Origin: an uncultured Prevotella sp.
GTDB taxonomy: Bacteria > Bacteroidota > Bacteroidia > Bacteroidales > Bacteroidaceae
NCBI GenBank assembly: GCA_937889855.1
Contig: CALBYK010000376.1
Coordinates: 1 to 7,687 of the forward strand
DNA: 7,687 nt
Reading direction: 5' to 3'
Below the pieces are notes generated by a model. It saw only the letters and a program-made list of their open reading frames with translations, searched no databases and was not told the origin of the DNA. Of this stretch, positions 1 to 6,088 are shown one piece after another (position 1 is the stretch's first letter; every line of letters begins with the position of its first letter). Position numbers and translations under genes: made by a program.

Positions 1-1544
1 GCGAAAGCATATCACATCTGATGGACATACGGCCCGACACAGCCAATGTGGAGCGCGACGGTAAGGTTGTCGTTGTGGCACCAGAAGAAGTAAAAGTGGG
101 CGAGACGATAGTAGTGAAGCCTGGCGAAAAGATTCCTCTCGACGGAACGGTTATAGACGGGACTACGTCGCTCAACACAATAGCGTTGACAGGCGAGAGC
201 GTGCCGCGCGAGGTGACAGCGGATGACGATGTGGTGTCGGGCTGCATAAACCTTACGGGAGTGATACGTGTGGTGACAACGAAGAGTTTCGGCGAGAGCA
301 CCGTGTCGAAGATAATACGCCTTGTGGAGAGTGCCGACGAGCACAAGTCGCGCAGCGAGTCGTTCATCACGCGTTTTGCCCGTGTCTATACCCCGATAGT
401 GGTGTTCGCAGCCTTGGCTCTCGCCATTGTTCCGCCGCTGTTCTCTTCTGAGGGCTATCTGTATGCCTTCCCGGCATGGCTTTATAGAGCCTTGATATTC
501 CTTGTGGTATCGTGTCCGTGCGCTTTGGTCATCAGTGTTCCGTTGTCGTTCTTCGGAGGCATTGGAGCAGCGTCGCGTCGTGGCATACTCGTGAAGGGAA
601 GCGGATATATGGACACCCTTGCTACATTGGGAACGGTCGTTTTCGACAAGACCGGCACGCTCACCCACGGCGAGTTTCAGGTGGAAGCCGTTCACCCTTC
701 TGACTTCAACGAGCATGAGCTGCTGCACCTTGCCGCCCACGTGGAGCACTTCTCCACTCATCCGATAGGAGCCGCCCTGCGCGACGCATTCCCGGAAGAG
801 TCTACCGACGGTTGCCGGCTGACTGATGTTGAGGAGATTGCCGGCCGTGGAATACGTGCCAAGGTGAACGGGCGCACAGTGTGTGTGGGCAATCAGAAGA
901 TGATGGAGGATATTGGTCTGCAGACCCACAACTGTCATCTTGTAGGCACTATAATCCATGTGGCGGTTGACGGACGTTATGCCGGGCACATCGTGATAAA
1001 CGACAAGATAAAAGAAGATAGCCGTGAGGCAATAGCAGAGCTGAAGAAACTTGGTGTTGAGAATGCCGTAATGCTCACTGGCGACCGTGAGGCAGTGGGC
1101 AAGGACGTGGCCGCGAAGCTCGGTCTGGACGAATATCATGCCGAGCTGCTGCCTGCCGACAAGGTGGAGTATGTGGAGCAGTTGCTATCAGAAAAGCCAG
1201 AAGGCAAGACATTGGCGTTTGTTGGCGACGGCATCAACGATGCACCAGTGCTGAAGCGTGCCGATGTGGGCATTGCTATGGGAGGTCTTGGAAGCGACGC
1301 TGCCATTGAGGCAGCCGACGTGGTGCTTATGGACGACAAACCCTCTAAAATAGCGACAGCCATCGTGATAGCACGCAGCACGATACGCATAGCACGCGAG
1401 AACGTAGTGTTTGCCATAGGTGTGAAGGTAGCGGTGTTGTTGCTCGCTACCGTAGGACTGGGCAATATGTGGATGGCAGTGTTTGCCGATGTCGGCGTGA
1501 CGGTGCTGGCAGTGCTCAATGCGATGAGAATGTTGAAAAAATAG
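1..1544 (+). CDS. Heavy-metal-exporting P1B-type ATPase, Zn/Cd/Pb type (ZntA/CadA-like), 5' partial
   Basis: ATP-driven inner-membrane pump that most likely exports Zn2+, Cd2+ or Pb2+. The reading frame is open to the left edge (first full codon at base 3), so the N-terminal part, including any metal-binding domain and the first membrane helices, lies outside. Counting from the Met at base 21, the visible order is: actuator domain with TGES (57-60); helices near 122-141 and 153-179, the latter carrying the metal-binding CPC (165-167); phosphorylation motif DKTGTLT (209-215); nucleotide-domain HP (247-248); TGD (353-355); GDGINDAP (402-409); two C-terminal helices at about 461-502. The last helices contain Lys469 and MWMAVFADVGVT with Asp490, the pattern known from the Zn/Cd/Pb (P1B-2) subgroup rather than copper pumps. 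The Met at base 21 is internal, not the true start, because family-like sequence continues upstream of it. No metal-sensing regulator is visible next to it. The metal range is inferred. Confidence 0.93.
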   Translation, partial: ESISHLMDIRPDTANVERDGKVVVVAPEEVKVGETIVVKPGEKIPLDGTVIDGTTSLNTIALTGESVPREVTADDDVVSGCINLTGVIRVVTTKSFGESTVSKIIRLVESADEHKSRSESFITRFARVYTPIVVFAALALAIVPPLFSSEGYLYAFPAWLYRALIFLVVSCPCALVISVPLSFFGGIGAASRRGILVKGSGYMDTLATLGTVVFDKTGTLTHGEFQVEAVHPSDFNEHELLHLAAHVEHFSTHPIGAALRDAFPEESTDGCRLTDVEEIAGRGIRAKVNGRTVCVGNQKMMEDIGLQTHNCHLVGTIIHVAVDGRYAGHIVINDKIKEDSREAIAELKKLGVENAVMLTGDREAVGKDVAAKLGLDEYHAELLPADKVEYVEQLLSEKPEGKTLAFVGDGINDAPVLKRADVGIAMGGLGSDAAIEAADVVLMDDKPSKIATAIVIARSTIRIARENVVFAIGVKVAVLLLATVGLGNMWMAVFADVGVTVLAVLNAMRMLKK

Positions 1545-1559
1545 AATAGGATGATATAT

Positions 1560-1603
1560 AAATAGAGGAGATGACGGCTATTCTGCCGTCATCTCCTCTA
1601 TTT
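1560..1603. terminator. Bidirectional terminator hairpin between convergent genes
   Basis: A perfect 19-bp inverted repeat (1560-1578 paired with 1585-1603) with a 6-base loop (1579-1584). It begins 15 bases after the stop of the P-type ATPase and covers the last seven codons and the first stop-codon base of the minus-strand membrane protein. The stem ends in A/T pairs, so each strand gives a short run of T at the 3' side, but neither has a long U-tract. The position between convergent genes and the strength of the stem support termination in both directions; efficiency is inferred. Confidence 0.75.
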
Positions 1604-2177
1604 GGCTAATAAGTTCGTCGTTGGTGCGCTGCATCTTGCGGTATATGAAGTAGGCGATGATGATGCCTATTGCGGCACCTATACCACCTCCAATCATGAT
1701 TGCTACGGCTTCCGTGTCGCCAGCCTTGCTTCCGCTGTTGAAGTCGAAACCGATGCACACTACTACGGCAATTAGCATGGGCAGCGATATGCACATCTGC
1801 ACACCGCGGCGTTGTTTCATGTCGAGCAGTTTTTGTGTGGTGTATATCAGATTGTCGCGGTTGTAGTCGGTGTCCTTCATGCACTGGATGTTGATGCGGT
1901 AGTCCCACCACACGTCGAATGCACACATGAAAGCCATCGCTGCAATGCTCCACCAAGTGAGGTCAAATATGCTCTTCGCCAATATGAGCACAAGCATGAT
2001 GAGAGGTAGTGATATGATCTCGGCTACAATGAATGCCTTTATCCATGACATCTTTTTCTTCATCGATTCGGAGAGCAGTCGCTCATTGACGATATCCTGT
2101 TGCTCAAGTTGCTGTTTGAATGCTGCCATCTGCTGTCGCATGAGGTCGAGTTCGGAGGTGTTGTTGCTATTTTCCAT
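1578..2177 (-). CDS. Four-helix membrane protein encoded with an ECF sigma factor; possible anti-sigma factor
   Basis: A 199-residue protein of unknown function. Residues about 5-43 are polar and rich in Gln, Glu and Lys with heptad-like spacing (likely coiled coil, cytoplasmic). Four hydrophobic helices follow at about 46-68, 72-90, 125-143 and 156-178; the last is glycine-rich (GGGIGAAIG). The C-terminus is again charged and helix-like (about 179-197). With four helices both ends should lie in the cytoplasm. There is no signal peptide and no zinc-finger or FecR-like domain that I can recognise. The start codon lies 11 bp after the stop of the sigma-factor gene, so the two are almost certainly co-transcribed. 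By analogy with other ECF operons it may bind and hold the sigma factor at the membrane, but that role is inferred from position only. Its last codons form one arm of the hairpin at 1560-1603. Confidence 0.85.
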   Translation of the reverse strand: MENSNNTSELDLMRQQMAAFKQQLEQQDIVNERLLSESMKKKMSWIKAFIVAEIISLPLIMLVLILAKSIFDLTWWSIAAMAFMCAFDVWWDYRINIQCMKDTDYNRDNLIYTTQKLLDMKQRRGVQMCISLPMLIAVVVCIGFDFNSGSKAGDTEAVAIMIGGGIGAAIGIIIAYFIYRKMQRTNDELISQIEEMTAE

Positions 2178-2188
2178 ATTTATTGAAT

Positions 2189-2680
2189 TTAAATGGTTTC
2201 ACTATTGTCGTTCATACGTTTCAGTTGCTCGCGTATGCGGACGAGGCGCACCGACACGTTTTTAGCTGTAATGCCAATGATGGCTGCAATCTCGTCGTAG
2301 CTTATGTCTTCAAGCCATAGCAACACGATGGCACGGTCGAGCGGTTGCAGCCGGCAGATGCGGCGGTGGAGAAACTGAGCCTGTTCCGACTTCACCTCGC
2401 GGCTGTTGAAATAGTCGATGTCCATGGACAGTCGCGCCTTGTTGTGTCGCCGCTTTCGGTTGTCGATGGTGATGCACGTGTTGAGCGACACGCGGTAAAT
2501 CCAAGTCTTGATGTCGCTGCGCCCGTTGAACGACTCCATGCCGTTCCAAAGTTTTATAAGCACCTCCTGGAACATGTCCGCCACCTCGTCATTGTCCTTT
2601 GAGAACATGTAGCACACGGTGTAGATGGTGCTTCGGTTGCGCCGCACGAGGTCGGCGAATTGTTGCTCGTCTTGCTTCAT
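2189..2680 (-). CDS. ECF-type RNA polymerase sigma factor (sigma-70 family)
   Basis: A 163-residue alternative sigma factor that should direct RNA polymerase to a special promoter set. It has the compact two-domain ECF plan, without regions 1 and 3. Region 2 spans about residues 9-78: the core-binding segment DMFQEVLIKLW (35-45), then region 2.3/2.4 with DIKTWIYRVSLN (56-67) and a basic end DNRKRR (73-78). A variable linker (79-103) leads to region 4 (about 104-156), with the helix-turn-helix around ISYDEIAAIIGITAKNVSVR (126-145) that should read the -35 element. The length is usual for ECF sigmas. It is the first gene of a two-gene operon with the downstream membrane protein, the likely controller. 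No Shine-Dalgarno sequence precedes the ATG, as is normal in Bacteroidota. The inducing signal and target genes cannot be read from this window. Confidence 0.93.
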   Translation of the reverse strand: MKQDEQQFADLVRRNRSTIYTVCYMFSKDNDEVADMFQEVLIKLWNGMESFNGRSDIKTWIYRVSLNTCITIDNRKRRHNKARLSMDIDYFNSREVKSEQAQFLHRRICRLQPLDRAIVLLWLEDISYDEIAAIIGITAKNVSVRLVRIREQLKRMNDNSETI

Positions 2681-2734
2681 TGATGTTGATGTTTTTGTCC
2701 GTTAGACTAATGTATGTGGTGGTTTGCTACGTGT

Positions 2735-2766
2735 GGAAAGTAGAAATAGATATAAATGCAAACAAA
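2735..2766 (-). promoter_or_regulatory. Weak candidate promoter for the sigma-factor operon
   Basis: Read on the minus strand, TTTG (2766-2763) is followed after exactly 20 bp by TACTTTCC (2742-2735). This resembles the Bacteroidota -33/-7 pair, but the -7 differs from TAnnTTTG at its last two bases. The spacing equals that of the two good promoters in this window. Transcription would begin near 2728, giving a leader of about 48 bases. An ECF-specific promoter elsewhere in 2681-2770 is equally possible. Confidence 0.3.
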
Positions 2767-2771
2767 TAATT

Positions 2772-2813
2772 AACGGGCATTAATGACAAAATAATAAGTT
2801 GTTAATGCCCGTT
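2772..2813 (-). terminator. Terminator hairpin downstream of the merR-type gene
   Basis: An inverted repeat with a perfect 12-bp core: AACGGGCATTAA at 2772-2783 against TTAATGCCCGTT at 2802-2813. The stem can extend inward by four more pairs, two of them G-T, leaving about ten loop bases. On the minus strand it lies 22 bases after the stop of the MerR-type gene and is followed by the T-rich stretch TAATTATTTGTTTG. It therefore separates merR transcription from the sigma-factor operon, whose likely promoter begins just beyond it. Confidence 0.7.
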
Positions 2814-2835
2814 GATGGTATGTTAATGTTTGCTG

Positions 2836-3183
2836 CTATACCAACCCGTCAATCTGTCTCTTCAGTTCCTTCAATTCGTCGCGCACGGATATCAGTGTGG
2901 CGAGTATGTCGGCATTCTTGTCAACGCCTGTGCGGTTCTTGTTCATCATCTTGCGCGCCGCCGACAGCTTGAAACCGCGCACCTTGACGAGATTGTGTAT
3001 AAGGCGTATCTGTTCGATGTCCTTCTCGGTGTATTGCCGCACGTTCTGCCCCACGGTCTTTGGCTTGAGATGCGGAAATTCCGTCTCCCAATAGCGCAGG
3101 GTCGACTCGCGCACGTCGAACATTGCCGCCACCTCCTTTATTGAGTAGTATAATTTCACGTTCTTGTTGGTATTCAATGCCAT
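2836..3183 (-). CDS. Short MerR-family transcriptional regulator, divergent from alaS
   Basis: A 115-residue DNA-binding protein. The N-terminal winged helix-turn-helix spans about residues 12-80: YYSIKEVAAMFDVRESTLRYWE (12-33) is the helix-turn-helix and recognition helix, and VRQYTEKDIEQIRLI (48-62) is the wing and following helix typical of MerR. Residues 93-113 form a Leu/Ile-rich charged helix suited to dimer pairing. Nothing resembling a ligand-binding domain follows, and there is no cysteine anywhere, so metal or redox sensing of the ZntR, CueR or SoxR kind is unlikely. The frame is open upstream to an ATG at 3234, but I choose the ATG at 3183: the best promoter has its -7 at 3211-3204, downstream of 3234, and the extra 17 residues do not look like MerR sequence. 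The gene shares its promoter region with alaS. Targets are unknown; autoregulation and control of alaS are inferred possibilities. Confidence 0.88.
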   Translation of the reverse strand: MALNTNKNVKLYYSIKEVAAMFDVRESTLRYWETEFPHLKPKTVGQNVRQYTEKDIEQIRLIHNLVKVRGFKLSAARKMMNKNRTGVDKNADILATLISVRDELKELKRQIDGLV

Positions 3184-3199
3184 ATTAATCGAAAATTTA

Positions 3200-3231
3200 T
3201 TTGCAAAAATAACCAAAACGGCGTACCTTTG
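3200..3231 (+). promoter_or_regulatory. alaS promoter (Bacteroidota -33/-7 type)
   Basis: TTTG at 3200-3203, then 20 bp, then TACCTTTG at 3224-3231. This is a full match to the known Bacteroidota housekeeping promoter pattern (TTTG with TAnnTTTG). Transcription should begin near 3236-3239, leaving a leader of about 40 bases, very A/T-rich, with no Shine-Dalgarno sequence before the alaS ATG. It is superimposed on the opposite promoter at 3204-3235. Confidence 0.85.
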
Positions 3232-3235
3232 CAAA
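3204..3235 (-). promoter_or_regulatory. merR-type gene promoter, overlapping the alaS promoter
   Basis: Read on the minus strand, TTTG (3235-3232), 20 bp, then TATTTTTG (3211-3204): again a full match to the Bacteroidota -33/-7 pattern. Transcription should begin near 3197-3200, about 15 bases before the ATG at 3183. This supports that start codon and rules against the upstream ATG at 3234. The element occupies nearly the same bases as the alaS promoter. Confidence 0.75.
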
Positions 3236-3278
3236 CGTTTTAGGAAGAATTTAAAAACAAAATTATAATATTATAAAT

Positions 3279-5900
3279 ATGATGACAGCTAATGAAATCC
3301 GCGACTCGTTCAAGAAGTTTTTCGAGTCGAAAGGACATACCATCGTGCCCAGTGCACCGATGGTAATCAAGGATGACCCAACGTTGATGTTCACCAATGC
3401 CGGTATGAACCAGTGGAAGGACATCATTCTCGGCACTCGCGACCCGGAACCGCGCCGTCGTGCCGACACTCAGAAGTGTCTCCGCGTGAGCGGCAAGCAC
3501 AACGATCTTGAGGAGGTAGGTCACGACACCTACCACCACACCATGTTTGAGATGCTCGGCAACTGGTCCTTTGGCGACTACTTCAAGGAGGGTGCCATCG
3601 ACTATGCCTGGGAATATCTTGTTGACGTTCTGAAGCTCAATCCTGCCGACCTATATGTGACAGTGTTCGAAGGCTCGAAGGAAGAGGGCTTGGAGCGCGA
3701 CGACGAGGCTGCATCATATTGGGCAAAGCACGTGCCCGCCGACCACATCATCAACGGCAACAAGCACGACAACTTCTGGGAAATGGGCGATACGGGTCCT
3801 TGCGGTCCTTGCTCGGAAATCCACCTCGACTCGCGCACGCCCGAGGAGAAAGCCAAGGTGCCCGGCCGCGAGCTCGTCAACAAGGACGACCCGCAGGTGA
3901 TAGAGATTTGGAACATCGTGTTCATGCAGTATGAGCGCAAGGCCAACGGCTCGCTCGTGCCGCTGCCAATGCACGTTATCGATACCGGTATGGGTTTCGA
4001 GCGCCTTGTGCGCGCCATGCAGGACAAGCATTCCAACTACGACACCGACATCTTCCAGCCTATCATCAAGGAAGAGGAGGCCATCACGGGCCTGAAGTAC
4101 GGCGAGAGCGAGGACACCGATGTGGCAATGCGCGTATGCGCCGACCACTTGCGTGCCGTGGCATTCTCAATTGCCGACGGCCAGTTGCCCTCAAATGCCA
4201 AGGCCGGTTATGTTATCCGCCGTATTCTTCGCCGTGCCGTGCGCTACGCCTACACGTTCCTCGGACAGAAGGAGGCATTCATCTACAAGCTCATTCCGGT
4301 ATTGACACGCGAGATGGGCGGCGCCTTCCCTGAGCTGAAGGCACAGAACGACCTCATCCTCCACGTCATCAAGGAAGAGGAAGACTCGTTCCTCCGCACC
4401 CTTGAGAAGGGCATCAATCTTCTCAACAATGCAATGGACGAGCTGAAGAAAGAGGGCAAGACACAGCTCGACGGCGTTCAGGCATTCCGCCTGTTCGACA
4501 CCTACGGTTTTCCATTGGACCTTACTGAACTTATTTGCCGCGAGAACGGTTTCACGGTGGATGAGGAAGAGTTCAACGCCGAGATGCAGAAGCAGAAGGA
4601 GCGCGCGCGCAACGCCGCCGCCGTCGAGAACTCAGACTGGGTGAACCTGCGCGAGGGCGAGCAGCAGTTTGTGGGCTACGACTATACCGAATACGAGTGT
4701 CACATCCTGCGCTACCGCAAGGTGACACAGAAGAAGAATACATACTACGAGATTGTGCTCGACTCTACTCCGTTCTATGGAGAGATGGGTGGTCAGGTAG
4801 GTGATACGGGCGTTCTCGTGAGCGAGGATGAGACAGTGAACATCATCGACACAAAGCGCGAGAATGGACAGTCTGTACACATCGTAAAGGAACTTCCGAA
4901 GAATCCCGAGGCCGACTTCATGGCATGTGTAGACGTTGACGCGCGCGACGCCTCGGCAGCCAACCACACAGCCACTCACTTGCTCGACTACGCTCTGAAG
5001 CAGGTGCTCGGCGACCATGTGGAGCAGAAGGGTTCATTCGTGTCGCCTACGACACTGCGCTTCGACTTCTCCCACTTCTCGAAGGTTACAGACGAGGAAC
5101 TGCGCAAGGTGGAGCGTCTTGTGAACGACCTCATCCGTCAGGATCTTCCGCTCGACGAGCACCGCGACACTCCGTTTGAGGAGGCCAAGAAGCTCGGAGC
5201 CATCGCTCTCTTCGGCGAGAAGTATGGCGACAAGGTGCGCGTGGTGCGTTTCGGACCGAGCTGCGAGTTCTGCGGCGGCATCCATGCCAAGTCGACGGGC
5301 CGCATCGGCTTCTTCAAGATTATCTCCGAGAGCAGCGTTGCCGCCGGCATACGCCGTATCGAGGCCAAGACAGGCAAGGAGTGCGAGGAACTCATCTACA
5401 ACATCGAGGACGGCATGAAGGCCATCCGCGCCCTCTTCAACAACGCCAAGGATCTGCAGGCCGTCATCGGCAAGTACATCGAGGAGCACGACGCGATGAA
5501 GAAGAACATCGAGCAGTTCCAGGCACAGGCCGTGGAGCGCACCAAGACAGAGCTTATCGCGAAGGCACGCGAGGTGAACGGCGTGAAACTCGTCACCGCC
5601 GTGTTGCCTATGGAGCCGGCTGCTGCCAAGGACCTTATGTTCAAACTGCGTCAGGCCGTGACAGAAAATATGCTGGCCGTTGTCGGCACAGTGGCTCATG
5701 ACAAGCCAATGCTCAACGTTGCTATCAGCGACGACCTCGTGAAGGACCGTCAGCTCAACGCCGGCAAGATGGTGCGCGAGGCAGCCAAGCTCATCCAGGG
5801 TGGTGGCGGTGGTCAGCCTCACTTTGCCCAGGCAGGCGGCAAGAACAAGGATGGATTGTCGGCTGCGGTTGACAAGGTTGTGGAGCTTGCACAACTGTAA
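3279..5900 (+). CDS. alaS: Alanyl-tRNA synthetase
   Basis: Cytoplasmic enzyme that joins alanine to tRNA-Ala using ATP and hydrolyses mischarged tRNA. The 873 residues are full length for the bacterial family. The class II catalytic core fills about 1-270: FTNAGMNQW (38-46), the motif 2 region RVSGKHNDLEEVGHDTYHH (69-87), EIWNIVFMQYER (209-220) and the motif 3 region DTGMGFERL (235-243). The tRNA-recognition domain follows, to about 460. The editing domain carries the zinc-binding pairs His563/His567 (NHTATH) and Cys665/His669 (CGGIH). A coiled linker (about 700-760) leads to the C-Ala domain, with the glycine run 841-845 and PHFAQAGG (847-854). All expected catalytic and editing residues are present. 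The first of two adjacent ATGs (3279, 3282) is chosen because the family usually begins M-x-T-A. Third codon positions are rich in C and G, as in highly expressed genes. It is monocistronic: own promoter upstream, terminator at 5930-5977. Confidence 0.99.
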   Translation: MMTANEIRDSFKKFFESKGHTIVPSAPMVIKDDPTLMFTNAGMNQWKDIILGTRDPEPRRRADTQKCLRVSGKHNDLEEVGHDTYHHTMFEMLGNWSFGDYFKEGAIDYAWEYLVDVLKLNPADLYVTVFEGSKEEGLERDDEAASYWAKHVPADHIINGNKHDNFWEMGDTGPCGPCSEIHLDSRTPEEKAKVPGRELVNKDDPQVIEIWNIVFMQYERKANGSLVPLPMHVIDTGMGFERLVRAMQDKHSNYDTDIFQPIIKEEEAITGLKYGESEDTDVAMRVCADHLRAVAFSIADGQLPSNAKAGYVIRRILRRAVRYAYTFLGQKEAFIYKLIPVLTREMGGAFPELKAQNDLILHVIKEEEDSFLRTLEKGINLLNNAMDELKKEGKTQLDGVQAFRLFDTYGFPLDLTELICRENGFTVDEEEFNAEMQKQKERARNAAAVENSDWVNLREGEQQFVGYDYTEYECHILRYRKVTQKKNTYYEIVLDSTPFYGEMGGQVGDTGVLVSEDETVNIIDTKRENGQSVHIVKELPKNPEADFMACVDVDARDASAANHTATHLLDYALKQVLGDHVEQKGSFVSPTTLRFDFSHFSKVTDEELRKVERLVNDLIRQDLPLDEHRDTPFEEAKKLGAIALFGEKYGDKVRVVRFGPSCEFCGGIHAKSTGRIGFFKIISESSVAAGIRRIEAKTGKECEELIYNIEDGMKAIRALFNNAKDLQAVIGKYIEEHDAMKKNIEQFQAQAVERTKTELIAKAREVNGVKLVTAVLPMEPAAAKDLMFKLRQAVTENMLAVVGTVAHDKPMLNVAISDDLVKDRQLNAGKMVREAAKLIQGGGGGQPHFAQAGGKNKDGLSAAVDKVVELAQL

Positions 5901-5929
5901 TTAACAACATTACATTGTAACATTATAGG

Positions 5930-5977
5930 AAAACTCCCGTCTGGTTATCTGAAAGGATAGCCAGGCAGGAGTTTTTT
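5930..5977 (+). terminator. Intrinsic terminator of alaS
   Basis: A long hairpin 30 bases after the alaS stop. The left arm 5930-5950 pairs with 5955-5975 around a GAAA loop (5951-5954), with one C-A mismatch (5938/5967) and three G-T pairs. The base of the stem is AAAACTCC against GGAGTTTT, followed by a run of six T (5972-5977). This is a textbook Rho-independent terminator. The A-run on the left could also give some termination on the minus strand, but no minus-strand gene needs it here. Confidence 0.92.
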
Positions 5978-6006
5978 CGTGCCTTGCCAATTTTATAGTC
6001 GTTAAA

Positions 6007-6038
6007 TTTGTACATTAACATTATAAGACTTATATTTG
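6007..6038 (+). promoter_or_regulatory. Promoter of the LRR-GH20 gene
   Basis: TTTG at 6007-6010, 20 bp, then TATATTTG at 6031-6038: a full match to the Bacteroidota -33/-7 promoter. It lies between the alaS terminator and the ATG at 6089. Transcription should begin near 6043-6046, giving a leader of about 45 bases, A/T-rich and without a Shine-Dalgarno sequence. No riboswitch or operator-like repeat is visible in the leader. Confidence 0.85.
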
Positions 6039-6088
6039 CACAACACTAAATCATTTGTGTAGATAAAAACCAACAATCATAACAAACA

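Larger units (their letters stand above)
3200..3235. repeat. Dyad with two TTTGCAAA octamers in the merR-alaS intergenic region
   Basis: The self-complementary octamer TTTGCAAA occurs at 3200-3207 and 3228-3235, separated by 20 bp and centred on 3217.5. The two TA dinucleotides of the opposing -7 elements (3210-3211 and 3224-3225) share the same centre. The octamers supply promoter bases to both strands; whether they also bind a regulator such as the adjacent MerR-type protein cannot be told from sequence. Confidence 0.7.

Noticed and set aside
12..1139. Open frame of 375 codons on the minus strand inside the P-type ATPase
   Set aside because: The plus strand carries a complete set of P-type ATPase motifs over the same bases; the antisense product has no recognisable domain and no promoter.
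2836..3183. MerR-type gene as a ZntR-like zinc regulator of the nearby metal ATPase
   Set aside because: The protein has no cysteines and no metal-binding C-terminal loop, and it is separated from the ATPase by a terminator, the sigma operon and opposite orientation.
3183..3234. Longer start for the MerR-type gene at 3234
   Set aside because: It would place the start codon upstream of the best promoter -7 element (3211-3204), and the added 17 residues are not MerR-like.
5034..5894. Open frame of 286 codons on the minus strand inside alaS
   Set aside because: It is antisense to the editing and C-Ala domains of a clear alaS. Strong C/G bias at third codon positions commonly opens such frames. 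The product is a low-complexity Leu/His-rich sequence.
5901..6088. Small RNA or tRNA gene between alaS and the GH20 gene
   Set aside because: The only strong structure is the alaS terminator; the rest is an A/T-rich promoter and leader with no cloverleaf or other fold.
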